Shown here in pieces: positions 47,083 to 61,200 of a DNA stretch of 64,000 bases. Source of the DNA: Mercurialis annua. Taxonomy: Eukaryota > Streptophyta > Magnoliopsida > Malpighiales > Euphorbiaceae. Each line of letters opens with the position of its first letter. Position 1 is the stretch's first letter. The notes beneath the pieces are model-generated. The model was not told where the DNA came from and searched no databases. It saw only the letters and a list, made by a program, of their open reading frames with translations. Where the stretch lies: positions 35,719,665 to 35,783,664 of the forward strand of contig NC_065570.1 in NCBI RefSeq assembly GCF_937616625.2. Reading direction: 5' to 3'. A program made the position numbers and the translations under genes.

Positions 47083-48805
47083 CGTCGTTCCGATTGACTA
47101 AGAATGGTTAGGTTATATTATGCAAAGTGTGCGTGAAAAGTGATGATAAATTAGTATGACGCATCTCAAGTCATTTTAACGTGTCGTTCCGATTCCCAAA
47201 GCATGGTTAAGTTATATTACGCAAAGTGTGCGTAAAAAGTAACGCTAGACTAGTATGGCGCGTTTTAAGACTCTTTAACGCGTCGTTTCGATTACCATGC
47301 TTATGCCGTTTAACAAGTGTCTCTAACGTGTCGTTCTAATTACCTTAGCATGGTTAGGTTGTATTATGCAAAGTGTGCGTCAAAAGTGACGCTATATTAG
47401 AATGTCGCGCCTCAAGTCTCTTTTACGCGTCGTTCCGATTACCTAAGCATGGTTAGGTTATATTACGCAAATAGTGCGTTAATAGTGACGCTAGATTAGT
47501 ATGTCGCGTCACAAGTCTCTCTAACGCGTGACGCTAGATTAGTATGTCGCGTCTCAAGTCTCTTTAACGCGTCTTTTCAATTACCATGCTTACATCGCAT
47601 CACAAGTCTCTCTAAAGCGTCGTTCCGATTACTTATGTCGTGTCTCAATTCTCTTTAACGGGTCGTTCCGATTACCTAAGCATGGTTAGGTTATATTACG
47701 CAAAGAATGCGTGAAAAGTGACGCTAGATTAGTATGTCGCGTCTCAATTCTCTTTAACGCATCGTTCCGATTACCCAAGAATGGTTAGGTTATATTACAC
47801 AAAGTGTGCGAGAAAAGTAACGCTAGATTAGTATGTCGAGTCTCAAGTCGCTTTAACCCGTCGTTCCGATTAGCTAGGCATGGTTAGGTTATATTACGCA
47901 AGGTGTGCGAGAAAAGTGACGCTAGATTAGTATGTCCGGTCTCAAGGATCTTTAATGCGTCGTTCCGATTACCTAAGCATGGTTAGGTTATATTATGCAA
48001 ATTGTGCGTGAAAAATGACGCATGATTAGTATGTCGTGTCTCAAGTCTCTTTAACGCGTCGTTTCGATTACCCAAGAATGGTTAGGTTATATTGTGCAAA
48101 GTGTGGAGGAAAAAAATGCTAGATTAGTATGTCGCGTCTCAAGTCTCTTTAACTTGTCATTCCGATTACCTAAGCATAATTAGGTTATATTATGCAAAGT
48201 TTGCGTGAAAAGTGACTCTAGATTAGTATGTCGCGTCTCAAGTCTCTACAACGTGTCGTTTAGATTACCATGCTTATGTCGTGTCACAAGTCTCTCTAAC
48301 GCGTCGCTCCGGTTACCAAAGCATGGCTAGGTTATAGTACGCAAAGTGTGCGTGAATATGATCAATAGATTCATATGTCGCGCCTGAAGTCTCTTTAACT
48401 TGTTGTTCCGATTACGTAAGCATGGTTAGGTTATATTACGCAAAGTGTGCCGCTTCTCAAGGTTCTTTAATGCGTCGTTCCGATTACCTAAACTTGGTTA
48501 GGTTATATTATGCTGGCGTGAAAAGGGATGCTAGATTAGTATGTCGCGTCTCAAGTGTCTTTAACGCGTCGTGGCGATTACCATGCTTATGTCGCGTCAC
48601 AACTCTCTCTAACGCGTCCCTCCGGTTACCTAAGCATGGTTAGCTTATTGTACGCAAATTGTGCGTGAAAAGTAACAATAGATTAGTATGTCGCGTAGTT
48701 TGGTTATATTACACAAAGAGTGCGTAAATGTGATGCATGATTAGTATGTCATATCTCAAGTCTCTTTAACGGGTCGTTCCGATTACCCAAGAATGTTATG
48801 TTATA

Positions 48806-49119
48806 GGGTTAATTTCATAAAAAATCACGACCTTTACACGAGATTTCATTTTAATCCCGACTTTTAAAAGTTGCCATACAAAACCATGAACTTTCATTTT
48901 TTTTCAAATTTACCACCAAATTGATTTCTAGTGTATTTTTTGCTGACGTGGAAACCAGAATCCAGCTGATTTGAAAAAAATGAAAGGTAAAAATACACCG
49001 GAAAATAATCGGTGATAGATTTGAAAAAAAAAAGGTCATGTTTTTATATGGCAACTTTTAAAAGTCGTGATTAAAATGAAATTTCGTGTAAAGTTCGTGA
49101 TTTTTTATGGAATTAATCC
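48806..49119. mobile_element. MULE-type MITE, 314 bp, with decayed 9-bp target duplication
   Basis: The ends GGGTTAATTTCATAAAAAATC and the near complement at 49119 form imperfect inverted repeats of about 90 bp (shared phrases: ACTTTTAAAAGT, TTCATTTTAATC, CGTGATTTTTTATGG). The flanks TATGTTATA (48797-48805) and TAGCTTATA (49120-49128) both differ by one base from the satellite's own TAGGTTATA, as expected for an aged 9-bp duplication. No coding capacity. It differs in sequence from the MITE at 23143. Confidence 0.82.
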
Positions 49120-49314
49120 TAGCTTATATTACGCAAAGTGTGCCAGAAAAGTAACGCTAGATTAGTATGTCGCATCTCAAGTCTCTTTAACACGTCGTTC
49201 CGATTAGCTAAGCATGGTTACGTTATATTACGCAAGGTGTGCGTGAAAATTGACGCTAGATTAGTATGTCCCGTCTTAAGTCTCTTTAATGCGTCGTTCC
49301 GATTACCTAAGCAT

Positions 49315-49646
49315 GATTAGGTTATATTACGTAAAGAGTACGTGAAAAGTGATACAGCGTCTCAAGTCTCTTTAATGCATCGTTCTGATTATCCAAGAAT
49401 GGTTAGGTTATTTTACGCCAAAGTGTGCGAGAAAAGCAACGCTAGATTAATATGTCACATCTCAAGTCTCTTTAACGCGTGATTAGGTTATATTACGTAA
49501 AGAGTACGTGAAAAGTGATACAGCGTCTCAAGTCTCTTTAATGCATCGTTCTGATTATCCAAGAATGATTAGGTTATTTTACGCCAAAGTGTGCGAGAAA
49601 AGCAACGCTAGATTAGTATGTCACATCTCAAGTCTCTTTAACGCGT
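49315..49646 (-). repeat. 166-bp tandem duplication within the satellite
   Basis: Copies 49315-49480 and 49481-49646 differ at only two positions, while adjacent units in this array typically differ at ten or more. Both contain the same shortened unit (GTGATACAGCGTC, lacking TAGATTAGTATG). The junction GCGT|GATTAGG is mid-unit. Confidence 0.9.
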
Positions 49647-51729
49647 CGTTTCGATTTCCTAAGCATGGTTAGGTTATATTACGCACGGTGTGCGTGAAAA
49701 GTGACGCTAGATTAGTATGTCGCGTCTCAAGGCTCTTTAATGTGTCGTTCCGATTACCTAAGCATGGTTAAGTTATATTATGCAAAGTTTAGGTCAATAG
49801 TGACGCTAGATTAGTATGTCGCGTCTCAAGTCTCTTTAAAGCGTCGTTTGTATTAGCATGCTTATGTCGCGACACAAGTCTCTCTAACGCGTCGTCCCAA
49901 TTACCTAAGCATGGTTAGGTTATATTACGCAAAGTGTGCGTGAAAAGTGACGCAAGATTAGTATGTCACATCTTAATTCTCTTTAACGCGTTCTTCCGAT
50001 TACCTAAGCATGGTTATGTTATATTACGCAAAGCGTGAGTGAAAAAAGACGCTAGATTAGTATGTCGCGTCTCAAGCCTGTTTAATGGGTTGTTCCTATT
50101 ACCTAAGCATGGTTAGGTTATATTAAGCAAAGTGTGCTGAAAAGTGACGCTAGATAAGTATGTCGCATCTCAAGTCTCTTTAACGTGTCGTTTTGATTAC
50201 CTAAGCATGTTTAGGTTATATTACGCAAAGAGTGCGTCAAAAGTGACGATAGATTAGTATGTCGTGTCTCAAGTCTCTTTAATGTTTCGTTCCGATTACC
50301 CAAGAATAGTTAGGTTATATTATGAAAAGTGTGCGAGAAAAGTAACGCTAGATCAATATGTTGCGTCTCAAGTCTAATAAACGCGTCGTTCCGATTAGAT
50401 AAGCATGGTTAGGTTATAGTACGCAAGGTGTGCGTGAAAATGGACGCTAGATTAGTATGTCGTGTCTCAAGACTCTTTAATGTGTCGTTCCGATTACCTA
50501 AGCATGGTTACGTTATATTACGCAAAGAGTGCGTGAAATCTGACACATGATTAGTATGTCGCGTCTCAAGTCTTTTTAACACGTCGTTCCGATTAGCTAA
50601 GCATGGTTTGGTTATATTACGCAAGGTGTGCATGAAAAGTGACGCTAGATTAGTATGTCGCGTCTCAAGGCTCATTAATGCGTCGTTCCGATTACCTAAG
50701 CATGGTTATATTATGCAAAGTTTGCGTGAAAAGTGACGGTAGATTAGTATGTCGCGTCTCAAGTCTCTTTAACACGTCGTTTCGATTACCACGCTTATGT
50801 CGCGTCACAAGTCTCTCTAACGCGTCGTGCCGATTACCTAAGAATGGTTAGGTTATAGTTCACTAAGTGTGCGTGAAAAGTAACAATTAATTAATATGGC
50901 GCGTCTCAAGTCTCTTTAACGCGTTGTTCCGATTACCTAAGCATGGTTAGGTTATATTATGCAAAGTGTGCATGAAAAGTGATAATAGATTAGTATGTCG
51001 CGTAATTACCAAAGCATGGTTAGGTTATATTACGCAAAGCGTGCTCGAAAAGTGACGCTAGATTAGGATGTCGCGTCTCAAGTCTGTTTATCGCGTCATT
51101 CCGATTACCTAAGCATGGCTAGGTTAAATTACAGAAAGTGGGCGTGAAAAGTGACGCTAGATAAGTATGTTGCGTCACAAGTCTCTTTAACGCGTCGTTC
51201 CGATTACCTAAGCATGGTTAGATTATATTACGCAGAGTGTGCCTAAAAAGTGACGCTAGATTAGTATGCCGAGTCTCAAGTCTTTTAACGCGTCGTTCCA
51301 ATTATGCAAAGTGTGCGGGAAAAGAAACAATAGCTTTGTATGTCGCGTCTCAAGTCTCTCGAACGCGTCGTTCCGATTACCCTTATGGTTAGGTTATATT
51401 ACGCAAAGAGTGCGTGAAAAGTGACGCTAGATTAATGTGTCGCGTCTCAAGTGATTTTAATGCGTCGTTCCGATTACCTCTGAATGTTTAGGTTATATTA
51501 CGCAAAGTGTGCGAGAAAAGTAACGCGAGATCAGTATGTCGCGTCTAAAGGCTCTTTAGTGGGTCGTTCCGATTACCTTAGCATGGTAAGGTAATATTAT
51601 GCAAAGTTTGCGTGAAAAGTGACGTTAGATTAGTATGTCGCGTCTCAAGTCTCTTTAATGCGTCGTTTCGATTACCTAAGCATGGTTAGGTTATATTACG
51701 CAAGGTGTGCGTGAAAAGTGACGCTAGAT

Positions 51730-54240
51730 TAGTATTCTTTAATGCGTCGTTCCGTTTACCTAAGCATGGTTAGGTTATATTATGCAAATTTTGCGTGAAA
51801 AGTGACACTAGATTAGTATGTCATCTTCGATAACCATGCTTATGTCGCGTCACAAGTCTCTCTAACATGTCATTCCGATTACCTATGCATGGTTAGGTTA
51901 TATTACGCAATGTGTGCGTCAAAAGTAACAATAGATCAGTATGTCGCGTCGCAAGTCTCTTTAACGCGTCGTTCCGATTACCTAAGTATGGCTAGGTTAC
52001 ATTATGCAAAGTGTGCGTGAAAAGTGACGCTAGATTAGTATGTCGCGTCTCCAGTCTCTTTAACGTGTTGTTTCGATTACCATGCTTATGTCGCGTCAAA
52101 AGTATCTTACTCGCGTCGTTTTGCTTACCTAAGCGCAAATGGTGATTGAAAAGTGACGCAAGATTAGTATGTCGTGTCTCAATTCTCTTTAACGCGTTGT
52201 TCCTATTACCTAAACATGGTAAGGTTATATTACGCAAAGCGTGCGTGAAAAGTGATGTTGGATTAGTATGTCGAGTCTCAAGTCTGTTTAACGCATCTTT
52301 TAGGTTATATTACGCAAAGTGTGCGTGAAAAGTAACGCTAGATTAGTATGTCGCGTATCAAATTCTCTTTAACGCGTTGTTCCGATTACCTAAGCATGAT
52401 TAGGTTATATTACGCAAAGTGTACGTAAAAAGTGACGCTAGATTAGTATGCCGCGTCTCAATCTCTTTAACACGGTGTTCCGATTACCTAAGCACGGTTA
52501 GGTTATATGACGCAAAGCGTGCGTGAAAAGTGACGCTAGATTAGTATGTTACGTCTCAAGTCTATTTAACGCGTCGTTCTGATTACCTTAAGCATTGTTA
52601 GTTTATATTACGCAAAGTGTGCATGAAAAGTGAGGCTAGATAAGTATGTCGCGTTCTTTTAACGCATCATTCTGATTACCTAAGCATGGTTAGGTTATAT
52701 TACGCGAAGAGTACGTGAAAAGTGCTGCTAGGTTAGTATGTCACGTCTTAAGTCTCTTTAACGTGTTGTTCAGATTACCCATGAATGGTTAGTTTATATT
52801 ACGCAAAATGTAGGAGAAAAGTAACGCTAGATTAGTATATCAAGACTCAAGTCTCTTTAACGCGTCGTTTCGTATGTCGCGTCATAAGTCTCTCTAACGC
52901 CTCGTTCCGATTACCTAAGCATGGTTAGGTTAGATTACGCAAAGAGTGCATGAAAAGTGACGCTAGATTAGTATGTCGCATCTGAAGTCTCTTTAATCCA
53001 TCGTTCCGTTTACCTAAGCATGGTTAGGTTATATTATGCAAAGTTTGCGTGAAAAGTGACACTAGATTAGTATGTCGTCTTCGATAACAATGCTTATGTC
53101 GCGTCACAAGTCTCTCTAACACGTCGTTTCGATTACCTATGCATGGTTAGGTTATATTACGCCAAGTGTGCGTCAAAAGTAAGAATAGATTAGTATGTCG
53201 TGTCGCAAGTCTCTTTAACGCGTCGGTCCGATTACCTAAGCATGGCTAGGTTGCGTGAAAAGTGACGCTAGATTAGTATGTCGCGTCTCTAGTCTCTTTA
53301 ACGTGTCGTTTCGATTACCATGCTTATGTCGCGTCAAAAGTCTCTTAATCGCATCGTTTTGCTTACCTAAGCATTGTTAGGTTATATTACGCAAATGGTG
53401 ATTGAAAAGTGACGCAAGATTAGTATGTCGTGTCTCAATTCTCTTTAACGCGTTGTTCGTATTACCTAAACATGGTAAGGTTATATTACGCAAAGCGTGC
53501 GTGAAAAGTGACGCTGGATTAGTATGTCGAGGCTCAAGTCTGTTTAAAGCATTGTTTAGGTTATATTACGCAAAGTGTGCGTGAAAAGTAACGGTAGATT
53601 AGTATATCCCGTCTCAAATTCTCTTTAACGCGTTGTTCCGATTACCTAAGCATGATTAGGTTATATTATGCAAAGTGTACGTAAAAAGTGACGCTAGATT
53701 AGTATGCCGCGTCTCAATCTCTTTGACACGGTGTTCCGATTAACTAAGCATGGTTAGGTTATATTACGCAAAGCATGCGTGAAAAGTGATGCTAGATTAG
53801 TATGTTACGTCTCAAGTCTTTTTAACGCGTCGTTCTGATTACCTTAAGCATGGTTAGTTTATATTACGCTAAGTGTGCATGAAAAGTGAGGCTAGATAAG
53901 TATGTCGCGTTCTTTTAATGCATCATTCTGATTACCTAAGCATGGTTAGGTTATACTACGCAAAGAGTGCATGAAAAGTGCTGCTAGGTTAGTATGTCGC
54001 GTCTCAAGTCTCTTTAACGCGTCGTTCCGATTACCCATGAATGGTTAGTTTATATTACGCAAAGTGTGGGAGAAAAGTAACGCTAGATTAGTATGTCAAG
54101 ACTCAAGTCTCTTTAACGCGTCGTTCTGATCAGCTAAGCATGGTGAGGTTATATTACGCAAGGTGTGTGTGAAAAGTGACGCAAGATTAGTATGTCGCGT
54201 CTCAAGGCTCTTTAATGCGTCGTTCCGATTACCTAATAAT
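51730..54240 (-). repeat. Higher-order satellite repeat, period about 1.25 kb, two copies
   Basis: Diagnostic variants recur at a constant offset: TCATCTTCGATAAC at 51821 and TCGTCTTCGATAAC at 53075 (offset 1254); GGTGATTGAAAAG at 52141 and 53397 (offset 1256). Each copy holds about 12-13 units, including truncated ones. Small indels account for the two-base difference. A partial third copy of one segment may follow near 54240. Confidence 0.78.
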
Positions 54241-55258
54241 GGTAAGATTATATTAAGCAAAGCGTGCGTGAAAAGTGGCGCTAAATTAGTATGTCGCGTC
54301 TCAAGTCTGTTTAACCCATCGCTTTGGTTATATTACACAAAGTGTGCGTGAAAAGTGACGCCAGACTAGTATGTCGCGTCTCAAGTATCTTTAGCACGTC
54401 GTTTCGATTACACAAGCATAGTTAGGTTACATTACGCAAAGTGTGCGTGAAAAGTAAAGCTAGATTAATATGTTGTGTCTTAAGTCTCTTTAACGCGTCG
54501 TTTCGATTACCATGCTTATGTTGCGTCACAAGTCTCTCTAACGCGCCGTTCCGATTATCTATGCATGGTTAGGTTAGATTACGCAAAGGGTGCGTGAAAA
54601 GTGACGCTAGATTAGTATGTCGCGTCTCAATTCTCTTTGACACGTTGTTTCGAGTACCTAAGCATGGTTAGGTTATATTACGCAAAGTGTGCGTGAAAAG
54701 TGATGCTAGATTAGTATGTCGCGTCTCAAGTCTCTTTGATGCGTCGTTCCTTTTACCTAAGCATGGTTAGGTTATTTTACGCAGAGTGTGCGTGAAAAGT
54801 GACGCTAGATTAGTATGTCATGTCTCAAGTCTCTTTAACGCGTCTTTCTGATTACTTGAGCATGGTTAGGTCATATTACGCACAGTGGGCATAAACAGTG
54901 ACGCTAGATTAGTATGTCGCGTCGTTCCGATTACCTAATCATGGTTTCGTTATATTACGCAAATTGTGCGTGAAAAGTGATGCTAGATTAGTATGTCGCG
55001 TCTCAAGTCTCTTTTACACATCTTTCCATTACCAAAGAATGGTTAGGTTATATTACGCAAAGTGTGCGTGAAAAGTAACGATAGATTATTGCGTCGTTTC
55101 GATTACCATGCTTGTCTCGCGTCACAGGTCTCTTAAACACGTCATTACTATTATTACCTAAGCATGGTAGGTTGTATTACGCAAAGTGCGCGTGAAAAGT
55201 GATGTTAGATTAGTATAGCGCGTCTCAAGTCTCTTTAATTTGTCGTTCCGATTAGTAT

Positions 55259-58200
55259 AGTGTGCATGGTAATCGAAACGACGCATTAAAGAGACTTGAA
55301 ACACGCAATACTAATCTAACGTCACTTTTTACGCACGCTTTGCTTAATATAACCTAACCATGCTTAGGTAATCGGAACGACGCGTTAATGACACTTGAGA
55401 CACGACATACTAATCTAGCATCACTTTTCACGCACATTTTGCGTAATATAACCTAACCATGCTTAGGTAATCGGAACAATGCGTAAAAGAGACTTGAGGC
55501 GACATTCTAACCTAGCAACAGTTTTCACGCACACATTGCGCAATATAACTTAACCACGCTTAGGTAATCGGAATACGCATTAAAAGACTCGAGACACGAC
55601 ATACTGATCTATTGTCACTTTTCACGCACACTTTGCGTAATATAACCTAACCATGCTTAGGTAATTGGAACAACGTATTAAAGAGAGTGGAGACACTACA
55701 TACTAATCTAGCGTCACTTTTCATGCACACTTTGCGTAATATAACCTAACAATGCTTAGGTAACCGAAACACGCGTTGAAGAGACTTGAGACGCGCCATA
55801 CTAATCTAACGTCCCTTTTCACGCACACTTTGCGTAATACAACCTAACCATGATTAGGTAATCGGAAAGACGCGTTAAAGAGACTTCAGACGTGACATAC
55901 TAATCTAGCGTCACTTTTCACGACACTCTGCGTAACCTAACCTAGCCATGCTTAGGTAATCGGAACGACGCGTTAGATTGAAGTGTGACGCGACATACTG
56001 ATTTATTGTTACTTTTCACGCACAGTTTGCGTAATATAACCTAACCATGCTTAGTTAATCAGAACAACGCGTTAAAGAGAACTGAGTCGCGACATACTTA
56101 TTTAGCGTAACGCTTCACGCACACTTTGCGTAATATAACCTAACCTTGCTTAGGTTATCGGAACGGCGCGTTAAATAGACGTGTGACGCGACATACTAAT
56201 TTATTGTTACTTTTCACGCACACTTTGCGTAATACCATTCTTAGGTAATCAGAACAACACGTTAAAGAGAATTGAGACACGACATACTTATCTAGCGTAA
56301 CGTTTCACGCATACTTTGCGTAATATAACCTAACCATGATTAGGTAATCGGAACGACGCGTTAAATAGACGTGAGATGAGACATACTAATCTATTTTCAT
56401 TTTTCACGCACACTTGCGTAATATGACCTAACCATTCTTAGGTAATCGAAACGACGCGTTAGAGAGACTTGTGACGCAACATAAGCATGGTAATCCAAAC
56501 GACGAGTTAAAGTGACTTGAGACGCGACATGCTAATCTAGCGTCACTTGTCAGGCAGACTTTGCGTAAAATAACCTGACCATGCTTAGGTAATCGGAACC
56601 ACACGCTAAAGAGAATTGAGACGTGACATACTAATCTAGCGTCACTTTTCTCGCACACTTTGCGTAAAATAACCTAATCATGCTTAGATAATCGGAACAA
56701 CGTGTTAAAGAGACTTAAGACGCGACATACTAATCTAGCGTCTAATTTCACGCACACTTTGCTTGATGTAACAACGTGTTAAAGAGACTTAAGACGCGAA
56801 ATACTAATCTAGCGTCTAATTTCATGCACACTTTGCGTAATGTAACCTAACTATGCTTAGGTAATCAGAACGACGCGTTAAAGAGACTTGTGACGCGACA
56901 TAAGTATGGTAATCAGAACGACGAGTTAAATTGACTTGAGATGCGACATACTAATCTGGCGTCACTTTTCAGGCACACTTTGTGCAAAATAACCTGACCA
57001 TAGGTAATCAGAACGACCCGTAAAAGAGAATTGAGACACGACATACTAATCTAGCGTCACTTTTCACGCTCACTTTGCGTAAAATAACCTCATCATGCTT
57101 AGGTAATCGAAACTTTGCGCTAAAGAGACTTAAGACGCGACATACTAATCTAGCGTCTCTTTTCACGCACACTTTGCGTAATATAACCTAACTATGCTTA
57201 GATAATCAGAACGACGCGTTAAAGAGAAATGCGACGCGACATACTAATCTAGCGTCGCTTTTCACGCACACTTTGCGTAATATAACCTAACCATGCCTAG
57301 GTAATAGGAAAGAGGCGATAAAGAGACTTGAGATGCGACATACTAATGTAGCCTAACTTTTCACGCACCCTTTGCATAATATAACCTAACCATGCTTAGG
57401 TAATCGGAACTACGCGTTAAAGAGAATTGCGACGCGACATACTAATCAATCGTAACTTTTCACGCACACTTCGCGTAATAAAACCTAACCATGATTTGAT
57501 AATTAGAACGACGCGTTAAATAGACTTAAGACGCGACATACTAATCTAGCGTCACCTTCACGTACACTTTCTGTAATGTAACCTAACCATCCTTAGGTAA
57601 TCGGTACAACGCGTTAAAGAGAATTGAGATGCGACATACTAATCTAGCGTCAATCGAAACGACGCGTTAAATAGACTTGAGACGCGACATACTAATGTTT
57701 GTTAGTTTTCACGCACACTTTTCGTGAAGTAACCTAACCATTCTTAGGTAATCGGTACAATGCGTTAAAGAGACTTGAGACGCGACATACTAATATAGCG
57801 TCATTTTTCACGCACACTTTTCGTAAAATAACCTAACCATGCATAGATAATCGGAATGACGTGTCAAAGAGACTTCAGAGGCGACATACTAATCTAGCGT
57901 CACTTTTCACGCAAACTTTGCGTACTATAACCTAAGCATGCTTAGGAAATCGGAACGATGCATTAAAGAGACTTGAGTAGCGACATATTAATCTAGCATC
58001 ACTTTTCACGCACACTTTGCGTAATATAACCTAACCATGCTTACATAATCGGAAAAGACGCGTTAAAGAGACTTGAGACGCGACATACTAATCTAGCGTC
58101 CCTTTTCACGCACACTTCACATAATATAACCTAACCATGCTTAGGTAATCGGAAAACGCATTAAAGAGACTTGAGACGCGGCATACTAATCTAGCGTCAC

Positions 58201-61200
58201 TTTTCACACACACTTTGCTTAAAATAACCTAACCATGCCTAGGTAATCGGAACGACGCGTTTAAAAGACTTGAGATGCTACATACTAATATATTGTACTT
58301 TTTAAGCACACTTTGCGTAATATAATCTAACCATGCTTAGGTAATCAGAACGACGCGTTAGAGACACTTGTGACGCGACATAAGCACAGTAATCGAAACG
58401 ACGCGTTAAAGAGACTTGAAATGCGCCATACTAATCTAGCGTCACTTATTACGCACGCTTTGCGTAATATCACCTAACCATGCTTAGGTAATCAGAACGA
58501 CGCATCAAAAAGACTTGAGTAGTGACATATTAATCTAGCGTAACGTTTCACGCACACTTTGCGTAATATAACCTAAGGATGCTTAGGTAATCGGAACGAC
58601 GGGTTAATAAGCATGGTAATCAAAACAACGCGTTAAAGAGACTAAAGACGCAAGATACTAATATAGCGTCACTTTTCACGCAGACATTGCGTAATATAAC
58701 CTAACCATGCTTAGGTAAACGGAACAACGCGTTAAAGAGCATTGAGATGCGACATACTAATCTAGCCTCACTTTTCACGCACACCTTGCGTAACATAACC
58801 TAACCATGGTTAGGTAATCAGAACGACACATTAAAGAGACTTGAGACGCGATATACTAATCTACCGTCACTTTTCAGCACACTTTGCGTAATATAAGCTT
58901 TCCATGCTTAGGTAATATGAACGACGTGTTAATGAGACTTGAGACGCGATATACTAATTTACCGTCACTTTTTTACGCACACTTTGCGTAATATAACCTA
59001 ACCATGCTTAGGAAATCGGAACGACGTGTTAAAGAGACTTGACACGCGTCATACTAATCTAGCGTCACTTTTCACACACACTTTGCGTAATATAACCTAA
59101 CCATGCTTAGGAAATCAGAACGACGCGTTTGTGAGACTTGAGGTAGGATATACTGATCTAGCGTCACTTGAGGTAGGATATACTGATCTAGCGTCACTTT
59201 TCACGCACACTTTGCGTAATATAACCTAACCATGCTTACGTAATCACAATGACGAGTTAAAGAGACTTGTGACGCGAGATAAGCAAGGTAATCGAAATGA
59301 CGCGTTAAAGAGACTTGAGACGCGACTTACTAATATAACATCACTTTTCACGCACACTTCGCGTGATATAACCTAACCATGGTTAGATAATTGGAACGAT
59401 GCGTTAGAGAGACTTGTGACGCGACATAAGTATGGTAATCGAAACAACGTGTTAAAGAGACTTGAGACGCGACATACTAATCTAGCGTCACTTTTAACGC
59501 ACTCTTTGCCTAATATAACCTAACCATGCTTAGGTAATCGGAACGACGCATTAAAGAGCCTTGAGACGCGACATACTAATCTAGCGTAACTTTTAACGCA
59601 CAGCTTGCGTAATATAACCTAGCCATGCTTAGGTAATTAGAACGACACGTTAAAGAGACTTGAGATGCGACATACTAATCTAACGTAACTTTTTGCGCAC
59701 ACTTTGCGTAATATAACCTAACCATGCTTAGGTAATCGGAACGACGCGTTTGAGAGAATTGAGGTAGGATATACTGATCTAGCGTCACTTTTCACGCACA
59801 CTTTGCGTAATATAACATAATCATCTTAGGTAATCGAAACGACGTGTTAGAGAGACTTGACACGTGACATACTAATTTAGCGTTGTTTTTCACGCACACT
59901 TTGCGTGTAATAATGCTTGGGAAATCGGAACGACCGTTAGAGGGACTTGAGATACAATATACTAATCTAGCATCACTTTTGACGCACACTCTGCGTAATA
60001 TAACCTAACCATGCTTAGGTAATCATAACGACGTTTTAAAGAGACTTGTGACGCAAGATAAGAATGATAATCGAAACGACGCGTTAAAGAGACTTGAGAC
60101 GCGACATACAAATCTAGCGTCACTTTTCACGCACACTTCGTGTAAAATAACCTAACCATGCTTATGTAATCGGAACGACGCGTTAAAGAGACCTGAGACG
60201 CGGCATACTAATCTAGCGTCACTTTTCACGCACACTTTGCGTAATAATAACACAACCATGCTTAGGTAATCGAAACGACGCGTTAGAGAGACTTATGACA
60301 TTACATAAGCATGGTAATCGGAACGACGCGTTAAATTGACTTGAGACGCGACATACTAATCTAGCGTCAACTTTCACGCACACTTTGCGTAATATAACCT
60401 AACCATGCTTAGTTAGTCGGAACAACGCGTTAAATAGAATTGAGACGCGATATACTAATCTAGCGTCAGTTTTCAAGCAAACTTTGCGTACTGTTACCTA
60501 ACCATGGTTAGGTAATCGCAACGCCGCTTTAAATCGACTTGAGACGCGACATACTAATTAATTGTGATGTTTCACGCACACTTTGCGTAATATAACTTAA
60601 CCATGCTTAGGAAACCGGAACGACGTATTAGAGAGACTTGAGGTAGGATATACTATTCTAGCGTCACTTTTCAGGCACCCTTTGCGTAATATAACCTAAC
60701 CATGCTTAGGTAATTCTAACGACGCGTTAAAGAGACTTGTGACGCGAGATAAGCATGGTAATCCAAACGACGCGTTAAAAAGACTTGATATGCGACATAC
60801 TAATCTGGCGTTACTTTTCACGCACACTTTGCGTAATATATTCTAACCATTCTTAGGTAATCGGAACGACGCGTTAAATAGACGTAAGATGTGACATACT
60901 ATTGTCATTGTTTACGCACACTTTGTGTAATATAACCTAACCATGCTTAGGTAATCGGAACGACGCATTACACAGACTTGTGACGCGACATAAGCATGGT
61001 TGGAACGACGAGTTAAAGTGACTCGAGACGCGCCATACTAATCTAGCGTCACATTGCACGCACACATTGCGTAATATAACCTAACCATGCTTAGATAATC
61101 GGAACAATGCGTTAAAGAGACTTGAGATGCGACATACTATTCTAGCGTTACTTTTCACGCACATTTTACGTAATATGACCTAACCATGCTTCAATGATCA

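Larger units (their letters stand above)
42991..55258 (-). repeat. Satellite array in inverted orientation, about 12.3 kb
   Basis: From 42991 every unit reads as the complement (CCTAAGCATGGTTAGGTTATATTACGC), still with 99-bp spacing (GGTTATATTA at 43271 and 43370) and with the 147-bp form (CGATTACCATGCTTATGTCGCGTCACAAG). It contains a plastid fragment (46782-47082), a MITE (48806-49119), a 166-bp tandem duplication (49315-49646) and a ~1.25-kb higher-order repeat. Both edges are abrupt, in mid-unit, with no element at the joins. Confidence 0.94.
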
